Source of the DNA: Botrytis cinerea B05.10
Taxonomy: Eukaryota > Ascomycota > Leotiomycetes > Helotiales > Sclerotiniaceae
Assembly: GCF_000143535.2 (NCBI RefSeq)
Contig: NC_037321.1
Span: 372,001-436,000, forward strand
Length of the DNA: 64,000 nt
Direction of reading: 5' to 3'
The notes beneath the pieces are model-generated. The model saw only the letters and a program-made list of their open reading frames with translations. It did no database searches and was not told the DNA's origin. Shown here piece after piece: positions 34,426 through 45,404 of this stretch. Each line of letters opens with the position of its first letter. The stretch's first letter is position 1. The position numbers were made by a program, and so were the translations under genes.

Positions 34426-36575
34426 GAAGTAATGACGAGTCATACACACTTGTGTGTGAGACAAATCATCTCAAAGCCTAAAGAATTCCTGCAGAGAATT
34501 CTAGATTTGGGACACTGCAACCGCTCGGTGAAGAGATCTTTTATCACGTGATCTAATGCATAATCCTAATTAAGCTCCTCAGGATCTTCTATGCGACGTT
34601 CAAGGGTATGAAAAAATCGATGCGGGGTTGTAATGCATTAGGACAATTTGAACCGCATAAAATCGGTCAAGGTCAGATGTTGCGTTGTTTTTCACGACAA
34701 ACTGTTTTCCCTTTCATACGAACCCGCCCACTTTATTAGACTGGCGGGGAAGAGAGTTGGTAACATTGTCGGTGAACGGAGGTTGCGGGTGTAATGCGCA
34801 ATAAGAAGAGTTTTGCAGGATTTTCACGCTCATGTCATGACCACATGAACATGAAGATGAAGATAAAAACACCTGGTATCTACCGGCTAATGAATGGACT
34901 GTGCTGTGATGGTGGGCGAATGATGAACATTTGGGAAATATGCTGATCTTTGTATCTTCACTTGTGATGTAGGAATATCAGATGACTTAATAATCTAGGA
35001 TCTATGTATCCGATCATCTTTTCTCAAATTCAGCTGATTAAGGCAATTTAGATATATACCTGACTATTGAAGCTTATTCTGTTAATTCGTGTTTGTGGAC
35101 TCTCTTGTGATACCCCAGGGCTTTGAACTGCTTTCCATCTTGTCCAATGAGTTCCATCCAATCCGACCCTGGAATCGGAGATATAAAAAAACCTTCACTC
35201 CAACCCCTTCACGAACAGTGCAGCCCCAGGGAAAAATTCGGTAAAGTAAATTGGTGGCTGTAAAATTTGAGCCTTTGTAGCGGAACCACACAACCCCTAC
35301 AAATTCATTTTGGAAAAGAGCATCGACCTAGAATCGAGATTTTTTTATGGATTTGGCAATAATAAGACCGCACTCGATATTTAGCCCAGTCGTCATCGTG
35401 AATATTTTATGCATGTTGGATGCAAGGCTTATTAGGTAGAGGAAGCGATGAATAGGCTCAATCATACGAGTACCATAGAGTGAAAAGGGAAGATTGAGAC
35501 TGAGTACTTATACGGTCCCGAAACACCTGGATCAATCACGTACAGAGACTCAGAGCAGAGAGAATACTGCGTGTGCTTTTTCCATCGCTTGGCTTGGCTT
35601 TCCACACAGAGTCGAGGGAGTGGTGAGGGACTCGACTAACTCTAGAAGATCCGACAGATTACAATACTGCAATGAACTAATATTAAACGATCTACATATA
35701 GCCTTCACATTTTTTCAATTTTTTTCAAATGAAATGGTCCCCAAATTTCTGAAATACCCGCTTCATCTTAATGTTTCTTAATAATGGCCCTGAGGACGGT
35801 CGTCTTGAATCAAATAGCTTTGTAAATAGTCAGCTGTTCCATCCACCGGTAGGTTGGCGTAAGTTGCTCTCGTGTTGGATTCGAATGATCTACAGCGTCT
35901 ACGAAATGAGGAAGAAGAAAAAAACCCAACAATAATTCCGCAGCTCAAAACGGGAACCAGGTTTCAATATCTATCATCTGTAGGTAATCTAGTACTCATA
36001 CATGCAATTATTATACATACTTCACAATTTGACGTGTTTGATCCTCTTACGTTCTTTTATACTTTTCTTTTCCAAAAGAATACCAAATACTTTCCTATAA
36101 TAGGGGAATATACTCCGTACGCATACTTCCAACTCGAGGGAACCTTTTACCGCTTCTTTCGCCCACCTTTCCGACCAGCCTTTCAAGCAGGAATCCCAAT
36201 CCCCACTACGCGTACCGCCGATTAATAAGTTTGAAGAAGAAAACTTATATCACTCAGAGAAAGTACTTCAATGTATTCACAAGTCTCGGAATTTGGATCT
36301 TGAATTTTTCGGTCCGGCACATCACAAAAGAAAATCTACGAAGAACCAGGTACCATTAGTTTTGACGTCAACGTTACCGTACAACAAGCTTTCGTACTAC
36401 ACACACCAGACCATATACACCAACGTCGAAAGCATAGAAAATAGCACGATAATGGTGTAAAATAACGTTGGTGATCATGTTGGAGGAATTTAGAAGTTGG
36501 AAGGAAAAGCCCGATCCATAACATACAACGAAAGTCCCCCTCATTACGAGACAAAACTCAGATGCCATATTCTCC
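34426..36575. other. Intergenic region upstream of the Git3-type GPCR
   Basis: About 2.1 kb with no supported gene. Two small palindromes lie just past the 7TM stop: ACACAC-TT-GTGTGT near 34445-34458 and AGAATTC...GAATTCT near 34480-34501. They could help form the 3' end of that transcript. The ORF at 35872-36225 has no motif. Confidence 0.45.
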
Positions 36576-38597
36576 ATGGCACCCCTCCCAACACACATAG
36601 CACGAACTGTGCTTCAATTTTCCTCGAGAGATATTGGAGACAATACGAATGAAGGTCAAGATGTATCGATATCAGAAGGATTGATTTTACAAAAACTTGC
36701 ATTGTCATTTGCAACTGCTAGTGTTGCTTCTTCGATCCTAGCTTTTTATTGGTTTGTTAGAATGAGACGTTCATTCAGACATGAGTGAGCATTACCCACC
36801 CCATTTACCCCTCCATTTTTATGTCCATGTATATACTGATAACCGATTAGTCTTATTATGTTATTAATCCAAAGTGATATGTTTAAAGCTTTATGGTTTA
36901 TGGTTTTCCCAATCGTTATCTTCTTACACGGCCCCGTAGAAGATGCTTCAAACTTTTGTCAAATAAGTGGATTTTTTCTATCTTTGGGAATTGAAGCTTC
37001 AGGTTTGAGATCCCATTCCATATGTGCATCAACATTTATTAATTTGAGTGTAGATATTTCGGTTCTCATGGTTGCTGTACATACTGCGTTATATATCTTT
37101 AGGCCAAAATCCTCGGCTGGTGAAGGGGGTCTCTATCCATATCGAAAGATAGCTTACGCCATTTGGATAGTCTTTCCAATCTTAACGTCGTCTCTGGCTT
37201 TTGTTAATAACCATGAAGCTTATGTTGCTCAAGGAACATTTTGTTATCTGCCAGTACGACCTTTTTGGTATCGATTGGCTTTAAGTTGGATCCCTCGATA
37301 CATTATTTTCATCACGATTGTCACTGTTTATGTTTCGATATATTTCTATGTACGATTTAGATTCCGTGGATTCGAGAATAGCCATTCACAGGATAGTTAT
37401 GATTCGAACAGACGCAACCATGTACGAAGGAGTCTACCTCCTCCAGCTCTAACTCTTAATGGACCCGTGACTGAAATAAGACGTCCTTCCGCTGCTTATG
37501 TTTCCGAGAGGAGGAAACAATCCTCATCGACTTTGGAATCCCTTGCAAATATGAGGAACAATGCTCATCAATTTATGTGGACTTCAGTATTCCACTCTCG
37601 CAATCGAACTCATTCCGTATCACCTCCATCAGAGGTTTCTGCACCAGATACTGACTCATACGCCGGAGCATCAACACCACAAAATGTATCTGAGATAACC
37701 AATCCAGTTCTCTTGATGCCGCAGCAAATACTCAATCCACTTCCTAATCCTCAATTTCGAAATTCATGGAGAGAAAGCATTGCCAGACGATTATCTATCG
37801 ACTCGAATGGTTCCATATACATACATCCCGCTACCCTTCAACAACAAAATGGATCAGCAGAACAAGGAAATCCTTACGATATGAATCTTGTTAATTCTAG
37901 CGGTCAAGACTTAACTGTCTCGGAAATGATACGTACACGAGAGAAAATCCGTCGTCAACTTCGATTTCTATTTATTTATCCTTTGGTCTACCTAGGGATG
38001 TGGACAATACCATTCGTATCCCACATTCTACAATTCAATGATAAACTGGCGGTCAATCCGCCACTTGCGATTAATTTATTAACTACGGTTTTTGTTTGTG
38101 CACAGGGTGCTGTGGATTGTTGGTTATTCTCCACACGTGAGAAGCCGTGGAAACACATCCCCGGAACGGGTGGAACATTTTTCGGGAGTTTCAAATTCTG
38201 GGTTATCTTTTTTGGGAAGGGAAAGGAGAGTCAGGGACACGGGCCGGGAAAAACGAGGAATGAAATGGCTAGGGAAGCGCGACAAGCGTACAAAAGAAGA
38301 GACCAGGAACTGGCGCAGAGGAGATTCGAGGCGCAGGCGGGTAATAGTGTAATAACGGAGAGAGGAAGGGGCGATAGAAGTTGGTGGGATGTCGAGGGGG
38401 CCGATAGATTGGGAACTGTTGGTATTGGGGCCGGAGTGGCGGCCATGACGCCTGTTCAGGAGGAATTTTCGATTTCGACGGATGGGGAATCTGAGGAAAC
38501 GAGTGGGCCTTCGGACCCGGTTCATGAGCATGATCCAGTTGATACGAGTGTCGACGGCTCTGCAATTAATGGGACAGATAAAAGTGGTGACGCTTAA
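36576..38597 (+). CDS. Git3/Gpr1-type G-protein-coupled receptor (nutrient sensing)
   Basis: 651 aa from exons 36576-36784 and 36851-38597 (66-nt intron, GTGAGC..TTAG). The splice creates FRHDLIMLLIQSD, typical of helix 2 in fungal Git3/Gpr1 (GprC/GprD) receptors. Helices 1-5 lie in the first ~275 residues, ending PRYIIFITIVTVYVSIYFYV. A Ser/Pro-rich third intracellular loop of about 200 residues follows, then the Git3 C-terminal signature EKIRRQLRFLFIYPLVYLGMW and helices 6-7 (AINLLTTVFVCAQGAVDCWL). The cytosolic tail is long and charged. Known members couple through a G-alpha to cAMP-PKA signalling in response to sugars or amino acids. Here the ligand is unknown. The gene appears intact. 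Confidence 0.9.
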
Positions 38598-39280
38598 TGG
38601 TTGGAGGGCACAGGATATATGATTAATCAACGACGGTACATACATCGGCAGGCATAGTGTTTGAGCATTGCATAATACAGGGGCATAGCATATGGCAAAG
38701 GCATAGCCAAGGGCATACATCCTGGCGTTTGAAACGGAATCAAGCATTTTTAGGAGTTATGGTATTGTATATGTATAAGCATTGGGTATGGATATGGGTA
38801 TCGACCGGCGAGTCTACGGACCCGGTATTGGGTAGGAAAGGCGTTGAGGTTATTTTGCTTGTATATAGATTCCGCACTATCGGATATCCTGATCTAGGTA
38901 GAGTTAAATACTATCTTGAATAATACCGCTGTGGTCCATCTTTTCGTTTGTAGATACTTCTCTCATCATGAACTGTCATGTCAATGTTGGAAAGCAAAAC
39001 GAGATACAAACCCAGTGTTTTAAATCACGTGAATCGTGCCGATAGATTTGGACATCAAATACTTCTGTTTGTTAGAATGCACTGCGGGCCTTTAGAACTT
39101 TAAACCTAATGTGGTAGTCCCACCTGATGTTTGGGATTGCTCCTTTAGTAAGGAAGGAATGAAGGAAGTAGCACCAAACATGTTTGTTATCAAGGAAAAT
39201 CATTCGAGTTCTCAAGATTTGTACAACATCATTGTTTTTGGAATATCAAAGTCATTCAATAGTCCATCATTAGCCACACA
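38598..39280. other. Intergenic region
   Basis: About 680 bp. The GGCATAG/GGGCATA motif recurs several times between 38648 and 38725 in the 3' flank of the GPCR gene. There is no supported gene; the ORF at 38657-38923 is motif-free. Confidence 0.45.
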
Positions 39281-39976
39281 ATGAGCGGAGACTACTCGAA
39301 CGGTGACCTTTCGAACGGTGACCTTTCGAACGGTGACCTTTCAAATGGGGACTTCTCGAACGGGAACTTCTCGCATGGTGATCACTCGAACAATCATTTC
39401 TTAAACAACAACCTCTCGAATGAATCGTCGCATAGCCCAGCATCCCAATCTGACTGGAAAAAATTATACGATAGCATAAGTGATATGTTCAAAGCATCTC
39501 AAGCCGAACTGCAAGAATCACGGTCAGAATGCATGCGACTCCAATCACAATGTCGAGAGTCACAGAAAAGATACGAGCAACTCCAAGAGGTATGGCGATA
39601 TTTTCACATGGAGCAAGAAAAAGAGTGGCGGCTCCAGATGGTAACCGCAAGAGCTTTTCAAGAATTTCAAATGGTGTACGAGGAAGAACGAAAACAACGA
39701 CTTTCAACTGAACAAGCACGAAAACTGGCTTACGACAAAATTCACGAACGGTTGCAATCAGGGAGTGAAACGGCACAAAATACAGCGGGGAATCCGAGCC
39801 CCAATATTAGTCAAAGCCCCTTCCAGAATACAGGGCAGCCTTCAGTTTCAGAGCACTTCCGTGTACACATGCCAACGCACTCGTACAGACAGCATCCAGG
39901 AGCCAACCTAAATCTCTCTCCCTTCACTTGGATTCCTGCCCGACGGATGCACGGTCGAGTTCCTGCTCCAGAATAA
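39281..39976 (+). CDS. Small coiled-coil protein with N-terminal SNGDx pentapeptide repeats
   Basis: A single-exon 231-aa protein. Residues 6-50 are nine tandem five-residue units (SNGDL and variants such as SNGNF and SHGDH), encoded by a 15-bp DNA repeat. Residues ~60-165 form a charged helical or coiled-coil region (KASQAELQESRSECMRLQSQ, then EEERKQRLSTEQARKLAYDK). The tail is Asn/Ser/Pro-rich with basic residues. No enzymatic domain, signal peptide or TM helix is visible. The repeat could be polymorphic between strains. I do not recognise the family. Another small coiled-coil gene with internal repeats lies 1.6 kb downstream on the other strand. Confidence 0.65.
   Translation: MSGDYSNGDLSNGDLSNGDLSNGDFSNGNFSHGDHSNNHFLNNNLSNESSHSPASQSDWKKLYDSISDMFKASQAELQESRSECMRLQSQCRESQKRYEQLQEVWRYFHMEQEKEWRLQMVTARAFQEFQMVYEEERKQRLSTEQARKLAYDKIHERLQSGSETAQNTAGNPSPNISQSPFQNTGQPSVSEHFRVHMPTHSYRQHPGANLNLSPFTWIPARRMHGRVPAPE
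39296..39430 (+). repeat. 15-bp coding tandem repeat (nine units)
   Basis: Units of TCGAACGGTGACCTT start at 39296. The first three are identical (39296-39340) and later ones are increasingly degenerate (for example TCAAATGGGGACTTC). Each encodes Ser-Asn/His-Gly/Asn-Asp/Asn-X. Confidence 0.92.
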
Positions 39977-41612
39977 AAGACAATACTGGGGCTTGATGAT
40001 TCTACGAAGATGTACTTCATATGGCTCGTAGTAAGATTATTAGCTTGAGCTAGATATAGGGGTGGTTATGGCATGCTTACTTTCACTTACTTATGCTGGT
40101 CTCTGCAAGTCGGGCATTCTTTAACCACAAAGCGTTGTCAGTTCAACACACAGCGATCACGAAAAAAACATTAATAACCCTTACGAAATAAACTGTTTTT
40201 CAACCAAAGTGTACAGGAGCGGGCTTTGTATTGATAGGAGCGATAGATAGTTCTCGAGGGACAGGAACAGGGTTGTACATCTTTCCAAGCGAACTTCGAT
40301 TTGCTTGCTAGACAGCATGAATATTACCTGTCGGGGGACGATGTTCAGTATGGATTGAGACAGTCACAGCTTGCAAATACGTGTACAAAGAATCAGATAA
40401 TTGTTATCAAATAGAAACACATTCTTTACTCGAAACATCGTGCACTCCTTCTTTCGCTTGAGCAGCATGCTGATATATTGTTTTCTTTCTTTTCTGCCTG
40501 ACTACCTGCATGTAGTTCTCGCTAAGATTTGCTTTTGTTAGACGATGGATGGATAGCTTAGGACTATCCATCCTAAATAAGCATAGTAAAATAGGAAGAG
40601 AGAAAGAATGCCCACGCTTTTTCTAAAGACTAGGAGGGAAAAATGTATAGTTAGACCTGGAGAGGAATTACATAAACGCCAGTTTCCACTTAGCTACAAG
40701 CTAGGAGTCTTATCCTATCTTCCTACGGAGACAACGTTATAAAAGAAGTGGAAAGATATCAATGGCAAAATTTTCCTTATATACTGAGGAAACAAGCACG
40801 TCCGGACCTTGCGATGGCGCACCAGACTGCTATCGTTTCGAAGATTTAGCAGCCTGAGATTTTGTAATATCTTGATCTTTTAACAACCGATCAAATTGCT
40901 ATCTGTGAGATTAACCAACAGAATCCGATCTGATCTTTTGCACATAGATGTTACGCCAATATGTCACCCGTGTAGCTAGTGATTGACTTTGCGTATCCGA
41001 ATCTGTCATTTTTATCTACAAATTCACTCTTGACAATCTATCAGATCCATAAATTCAATCTCTATCCTCTCTTTTAAATCTCTCTCCTCTGCCAGGATTG
41101 TGCTGATAATTGTCGTAATCACTCATACTTGATGGTTGATTTTTGTTATGTTGTGTGTGTTTTTTCAAGGCTGATATATTTCGAGAAGAATCAAATCGTA
41201 ACAGTAAACAGTTTAGCACGAGAGAGTTAGAAGATGCGAATCTTGATTCAATACGACGGATTGAATTGTGATTTTTGGTTGGCTATTCGCTAATCTATTG
41301 AAATTGGCGTGTCCCGGAATGAAGTGAATCATAAAGTGAAGTCTGAGAAGCATTGTTCTCTTTTCACACTACTCTAGATTCTTTGGAACAACGACCGATA
41401 CACATATTATTAAGTTTTTTACTCCTTCGTCTCTCCACACCAACCGTCACTCTTCTTGTTGGTCCATTCACTAGATCATTCCTTTCTAATCAGGTCTTCG
41501 TCTTAGTCTTTTTGGAATGTTTCGCATCGTCCTGTTCATACCGGGTAGGTTTGACGTCTACTTCTGGAGTTTTTCCGAGCAGTGGTTCCAGGCCGAATAC
41601 TTGTTGAATAGA
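39977..41612. other. Convergent intergenic region between two coiled-coil genes
   Basis: About 1.6 kb holding the 3' flanks of both genes. It has one strong hairpin (40547-40573). No gene is supported: the ORF at 41353-41607 starts at a non-ATG codon and lacks motifs. Confidence 0.5.
40547..40573. repeat. Perfect 10-bp-arm hairpin in intergenic DNA
   Basis: GGATGGATAG and CTATCCATCC arms surround a 7-nt loop (CTTAGGA). It is the strongest simple stem I noticed between 38.6 and 42 kb. Confidence 0.8.
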
Positions 41613-42191
41613 CTATTCTCCTCGTATCGAAGCTGGTAGCTGAATTTGAAACTCAATCATGTCCGATATATGCTTGTGCTGCTGTTCCATGATGGTGGCA
41701 AGGATCTTTTGCATTGCACTCTGGACATCCTGTATTTTATCCTGGGCCTCCCTTTCTCGATTTTGTCTTTGGCTATCTTCATCAATGCGATTCTTTAACT
41801 GCAATGCCAAGGTAGCCAATTTCTTGACTGTCTCACCCAGCTTCTTTGTTTGACTATTGCAGTATTCAGATTTCTGATCTCGGGTCTTCTCTATCGACTC
41901 ATTTTGATTGCATCGTTCCTCTAAATGCCGTTCCAACACCTTTATCTGATCCTGCATCTTCTCACTTTGATTGAATTGCTCCTCTAAGCGTCGTTCCAAC
42001 CCCTCGATATTATCTTGCATCTTCTCACTCTGACTGAATTGTTCCTCTAAACGTCGTTCCAACTCCTTGATCTTGTCTTGCATCTTCTGAGCAGGTAGTG
42101 TCGGATTTTCATTCACTTTACTTGCTTTGCTTGCTTTAGCCCCATAATTCAAGCCTAGGCGATTCGGGACATTTCCCTGACTCTTCGACAT
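41613..42191 (-). CDS. Small coiled-coil protein with three 21-residue repeats
   Basis: A single-exon 192-aa protein. After a basic N-terminus (MSKSQGNVPNRLGLNYGAK), three consecutive 21-residue units start KMQDKIKELERRL, KMQDNIEGLERRL and KMQDQIKVLERHL. Each is three heptads long, so the whole forms a continuous coiled coil. The C-terminal part continues as helix (KKLATLALQLKNRI..., QSAMQKILATIMEQQ). No other domain is visible. It is likely an oligomeric structural or adaptor protein. The family is not recognised. Confidence 0.65.
   Translation of the reverse strand: MSKSQGNVPNRLGLNYGAKASKASKVNENPTLPAQKMQDKIKELERRLEEQFSQSEKMQDNIEGLERRLEEQFNQSEKMQDQIKVLERHLEERCNQNESIEKTRDQKSEYCNSQTKKLGETVKKLATLALQLKNRIDEDSQRQNREREAQDKIQDVQSAMQKILATIMEQQHKHISDMIEFQIQLPASIRGE
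41898..42086 (-). repeat. 63-bp coding tandem repeat (three units)
   Basis: Units 42086-42024, 42023-41961 and 41960-41898 each begin AAGATGCA(A/G)GAT on the minus strand and encode 21 residues. The third is the most diverged. Confidence 0.9.
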
Positions 42192-44447
42192 GTTCGGATC
42201 GGTTTAATTAGATGCACGCTTTTATTTGTCGAGCGATGAGGTTATGATTAGAAACGCGGCTTCTAGCTACATTAGTATCTGACGCTATTCTTGAATGGAA
42301 TTTTATTGAAACGAACATACCTTACTGAGAAGATACTTGGCTATCGAAGCGAGGTGATCAATGAGTTTACACTTGGTGATAGTGATTTTAGACCAAAATG
42401 CTGAGGGTACACGATGAGTGATAACAGAAAAACGAAACGATGTAGATGCTGTTAATGAAGTTTACAACAACAGGATTTAATACAGCCTGTATTCTGATTT
42501 ACTTTATCTTTTGCGAGATGGTGTAAAGCGAGAGGGAAGGCACGACTAGAGTGAGTATACGGAGAATTATACAAGAAGGCGCGATTTGAACGACTACCTA
42601 GACGTATGGATAATAACTGTATTATGGTGATTAGATCTTCTCGTTTCAAACGCTTGTGAAGTCAATGGCTACTTCGTGGCCGTTTCATTTAGATGTATCT
42701 ATTTCACCAACCAGATACCTAGCCATTGGTGAAAACCAAGCAACTACTTCTCACTAAGTAATAAGAACTCAAGAACACAAAATAAAAGCTATACCGTTGT
42801 AATGAGCGAAGTCGTAAGTGAAGATTATTTAGCTGATAGTCTTATTTACTTTCATACTCGCTAGATTCGTTATCCTCGTAATTCTTCCACACTCGCCCCA
42901 TCACATTCTCATTCATTCACAAGATGACCAGAAAACGGTACAAGTTCATTAATCAAGAAACTCAGCATATCGTGTAACGATTTCCACCAAACGTTATGAA
43001 TGGAATTACCATAATCTGTTCTCCAAATCGACGATGAGAATTTTGTTCTTGATACTATTTGGGTAATCCGCAATGAGACATTGAGCCTGTCTTCGTATGA
43101 TTGTTATCTCGTCTGAGAAAATCAGAGGAACACTTTGATATTTTCCTATTCAGGTCTTGTAGATCACAAAAGCCACTCACATTTCCACTTGCCTCATTTC
43201 CTTACTCAAAATACTACCCGAAGTGATCATTGCATCATATACCCCATCTTTATCATCTACTCTTCCCCAGCTAATACACCCCTACACAACATCCCAATCC
43301 TCCTCACCACATTCTCTACATGCATCACTCACTCCTTTCCCACCCCCTCCCAACTCTTCTCATCTCTCATCCTCCTCGCCATATCTCCCAATCCATCAAC
43401 CTATACTCCCATCTCCCTCCCGCATTTTGATTTCCAATACTCTTCTTATTCCTCTCCTTCTATACTTATTCTCAACCTAAGAAATTCGACGGTCCTGGAA
43501 TCCACGTGTCCCACAACGCAAGATCACAAGGGCTACAAAGTCCTTTCACTATAGATCCGTGAAACGGAGAGAGAAATATTATATATGAGACACTAGAGTT
43601 CTATGATTTATGAGTGATTTTCTGTATTCAGAAGGACGGTTGCTTGTAGAGATTTATAGAGAAATGCAATACATTTCTCCAGGGTTAAGGTTACGAGATC
43701 TTGATACTGCAAAGTGAAATCATTCCAAAGTATCATAGTTTATACTCTGATCGATATACTCAGCTAGCGCTTTCATATTCAAATCATATGTGATGACCAT
43801 ACCTATTAATAAACATTTCCCAAAGAATTCTTACACTTACAACTATTCCTTTTTCAATTACTTCACTACCCGACGACTCCTTCTCACTTAATATAAATTT
43901 CTATAATCCAATCATTCATTTACTCTCCCTATTCACTTCCTTACCTTTCTTAGTCAATTTATCTATCTATCTACCTCTCCATCAATTCAAATCTAATCCA
44001 CCAAAAACAATTTATGACCCTTTCATCTCTCAATATATATTCGCTTAACATCTCTGCATTCCAATCTGAGGTCTCTTTATATACTCAATTTTTATTAATC
44101 ATCCCATCATACACTTAAAAAATACCTAGTATTCAAAACACTTTCCTTTCTGTTCTCTAAAGCCAGAATCTCTACCAATTCCTCGCATCATCAACACCCC
44201 AGGCGAGGAAAAAATCCAACCCAGCTTTCTACTTTCCAACCTCCAATCTCTAACACCATTCATTTGATAACCTCTATTTTCCCTATACATGCACCTCCCC
44301 TCTCAATCTAACCCGATACTAGATCCTATCCCCATCTCATCACTCTTTCCCACACAATTCCTCTTCATCCGCTTACTCCCCTCACCCACTCATTCACAAA
44401 AAAATCCTTATTCCTGGAGATTCCTCATAATAGTACCATCCTACCAA

Positions 44448-44492
44448 CCCATCTCCCATCTCCCATCTCCCATCTCCCATCTCCCATCTCCC
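44448..44492 (+). repeat. Heptanucleotide microsatellite (CCCATCT)6
   Basis: Six perfect CCCATCT units plus a trailing CCC, inside the G-depleted tract. Confidence 0.95.
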
Positions 44493-44565
44493 AGCCCTTA
44501 AACTCCAAACCCCCAAACCCCCAAATCACAAATAACAAAACCTAGAAACCTACAAAATATTCTCC

Positions 44566-44567
<2 letters not shown>

Positions 44568-44599
<32 letters not shown>
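44568..44599 (+). repeat. (CT)n microsatellite, about 16 units
   Basis: An uninterrupted CT dinucleotide run. Confidence 0.95.
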
Positions 44600-44601
<2 letters not shown>

Positions 44602-44880
44602 TTACATTTAATAAACATACATTTAAATCAATAAACTACAAATAAACTCCTTTCTCTCTCTCCTCACACACACTCTCCTCACTCATGCACTACTCATTCT
44701 TATATCACACACTCTCACACCACTCACACTACTCACCCTTACATTCCTTACATTCATACCACTCACTATTATCCTCCTTATTCTCTCTCTCTTCATATAC
44801 ACACTCGCTCTCACATCACACACATTCTCATACTATTCATACACTCTCTCCTCATTCTCATACTACTCACTCTTATATCA

Positions 44881-44910
44881 CATCACATCACATCACATCA
44901 CATCACATCA
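44881..44910 (+). repeat. (CATCA)6 microsatellite
   Basis: Six perfect CATCA units, followed by a CTCAGAC duplication. Confidence 0.95.
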
Positions 44911-45404
44911 AACCTCAGACCTCAGACCTCAAACCCCGAATCTCAAAACCATATAAACAAATCTCATAATCTCACAATCATAAAATCTCACCATTATCCA
45001 AAATCTTCATTACATCACCATCACTATAAACCACAAAGCTAAAGCTAGAACCCAAAAAAAGACTAAATCCATCATTCATATATCATCCCATTCATATCAA
45101 TTAATCATCAGAATTCAATACCATCGTTACCAATCAAATCTCAATCACTACTGCCTTCCCATTCTCATATTCGCATGATTTCATCCCTCTTATTTTCCCA
45201 TCAGATACCTACAATCTAGCCCTAACAAGAACCGCTACTGTACTGCTCAGCCAAACTAAAATAAACTAAAATAAACTACCCACCTACATCCATCCGTCCA
45301 TCTATCCACCACCTATCCCTTATCGACTCCCTTCTAACCTCTCAGCTAAGCTAATTAACCAACTAGCTAGCTACCTCTTCCAACCAAACCTCTCCCCATC
45401 CATC

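Larger units (their letters stand above)
42192..45404. other. Long intergenic region, strongly G-depleted on the plus strand
   Basis: About 3.2 kb. From about 43.2 kb to 45.4 kb the plus strand is rich in C, T and A and nearly lacks G (several 60-base lines between 43.9 and 44.2 kb hold two or fewer). It also carries several microsatellites. The only long ORF (43135-43554) starts at TTG and is low complexity, so it was not called. Confidence 0.6.

Noticed and set aside
36336..36598. Minus-strand ORFs over the GPCR start
   Set aside because: They lie in the leader of the clearly coding Git3-type gene and lack motifs.
38124..38747. 207-aa minus-strand ORF
   Set aside because: Antisense shadow of the GPCR C-terminal exon.
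43135..43554. 139-aa plus-strand ORF in the G-depleted tract
   Set aside because: It starts at TTG, is low complexity (Ser/Pro/Ile/His) and is open only because the strand lacks G.
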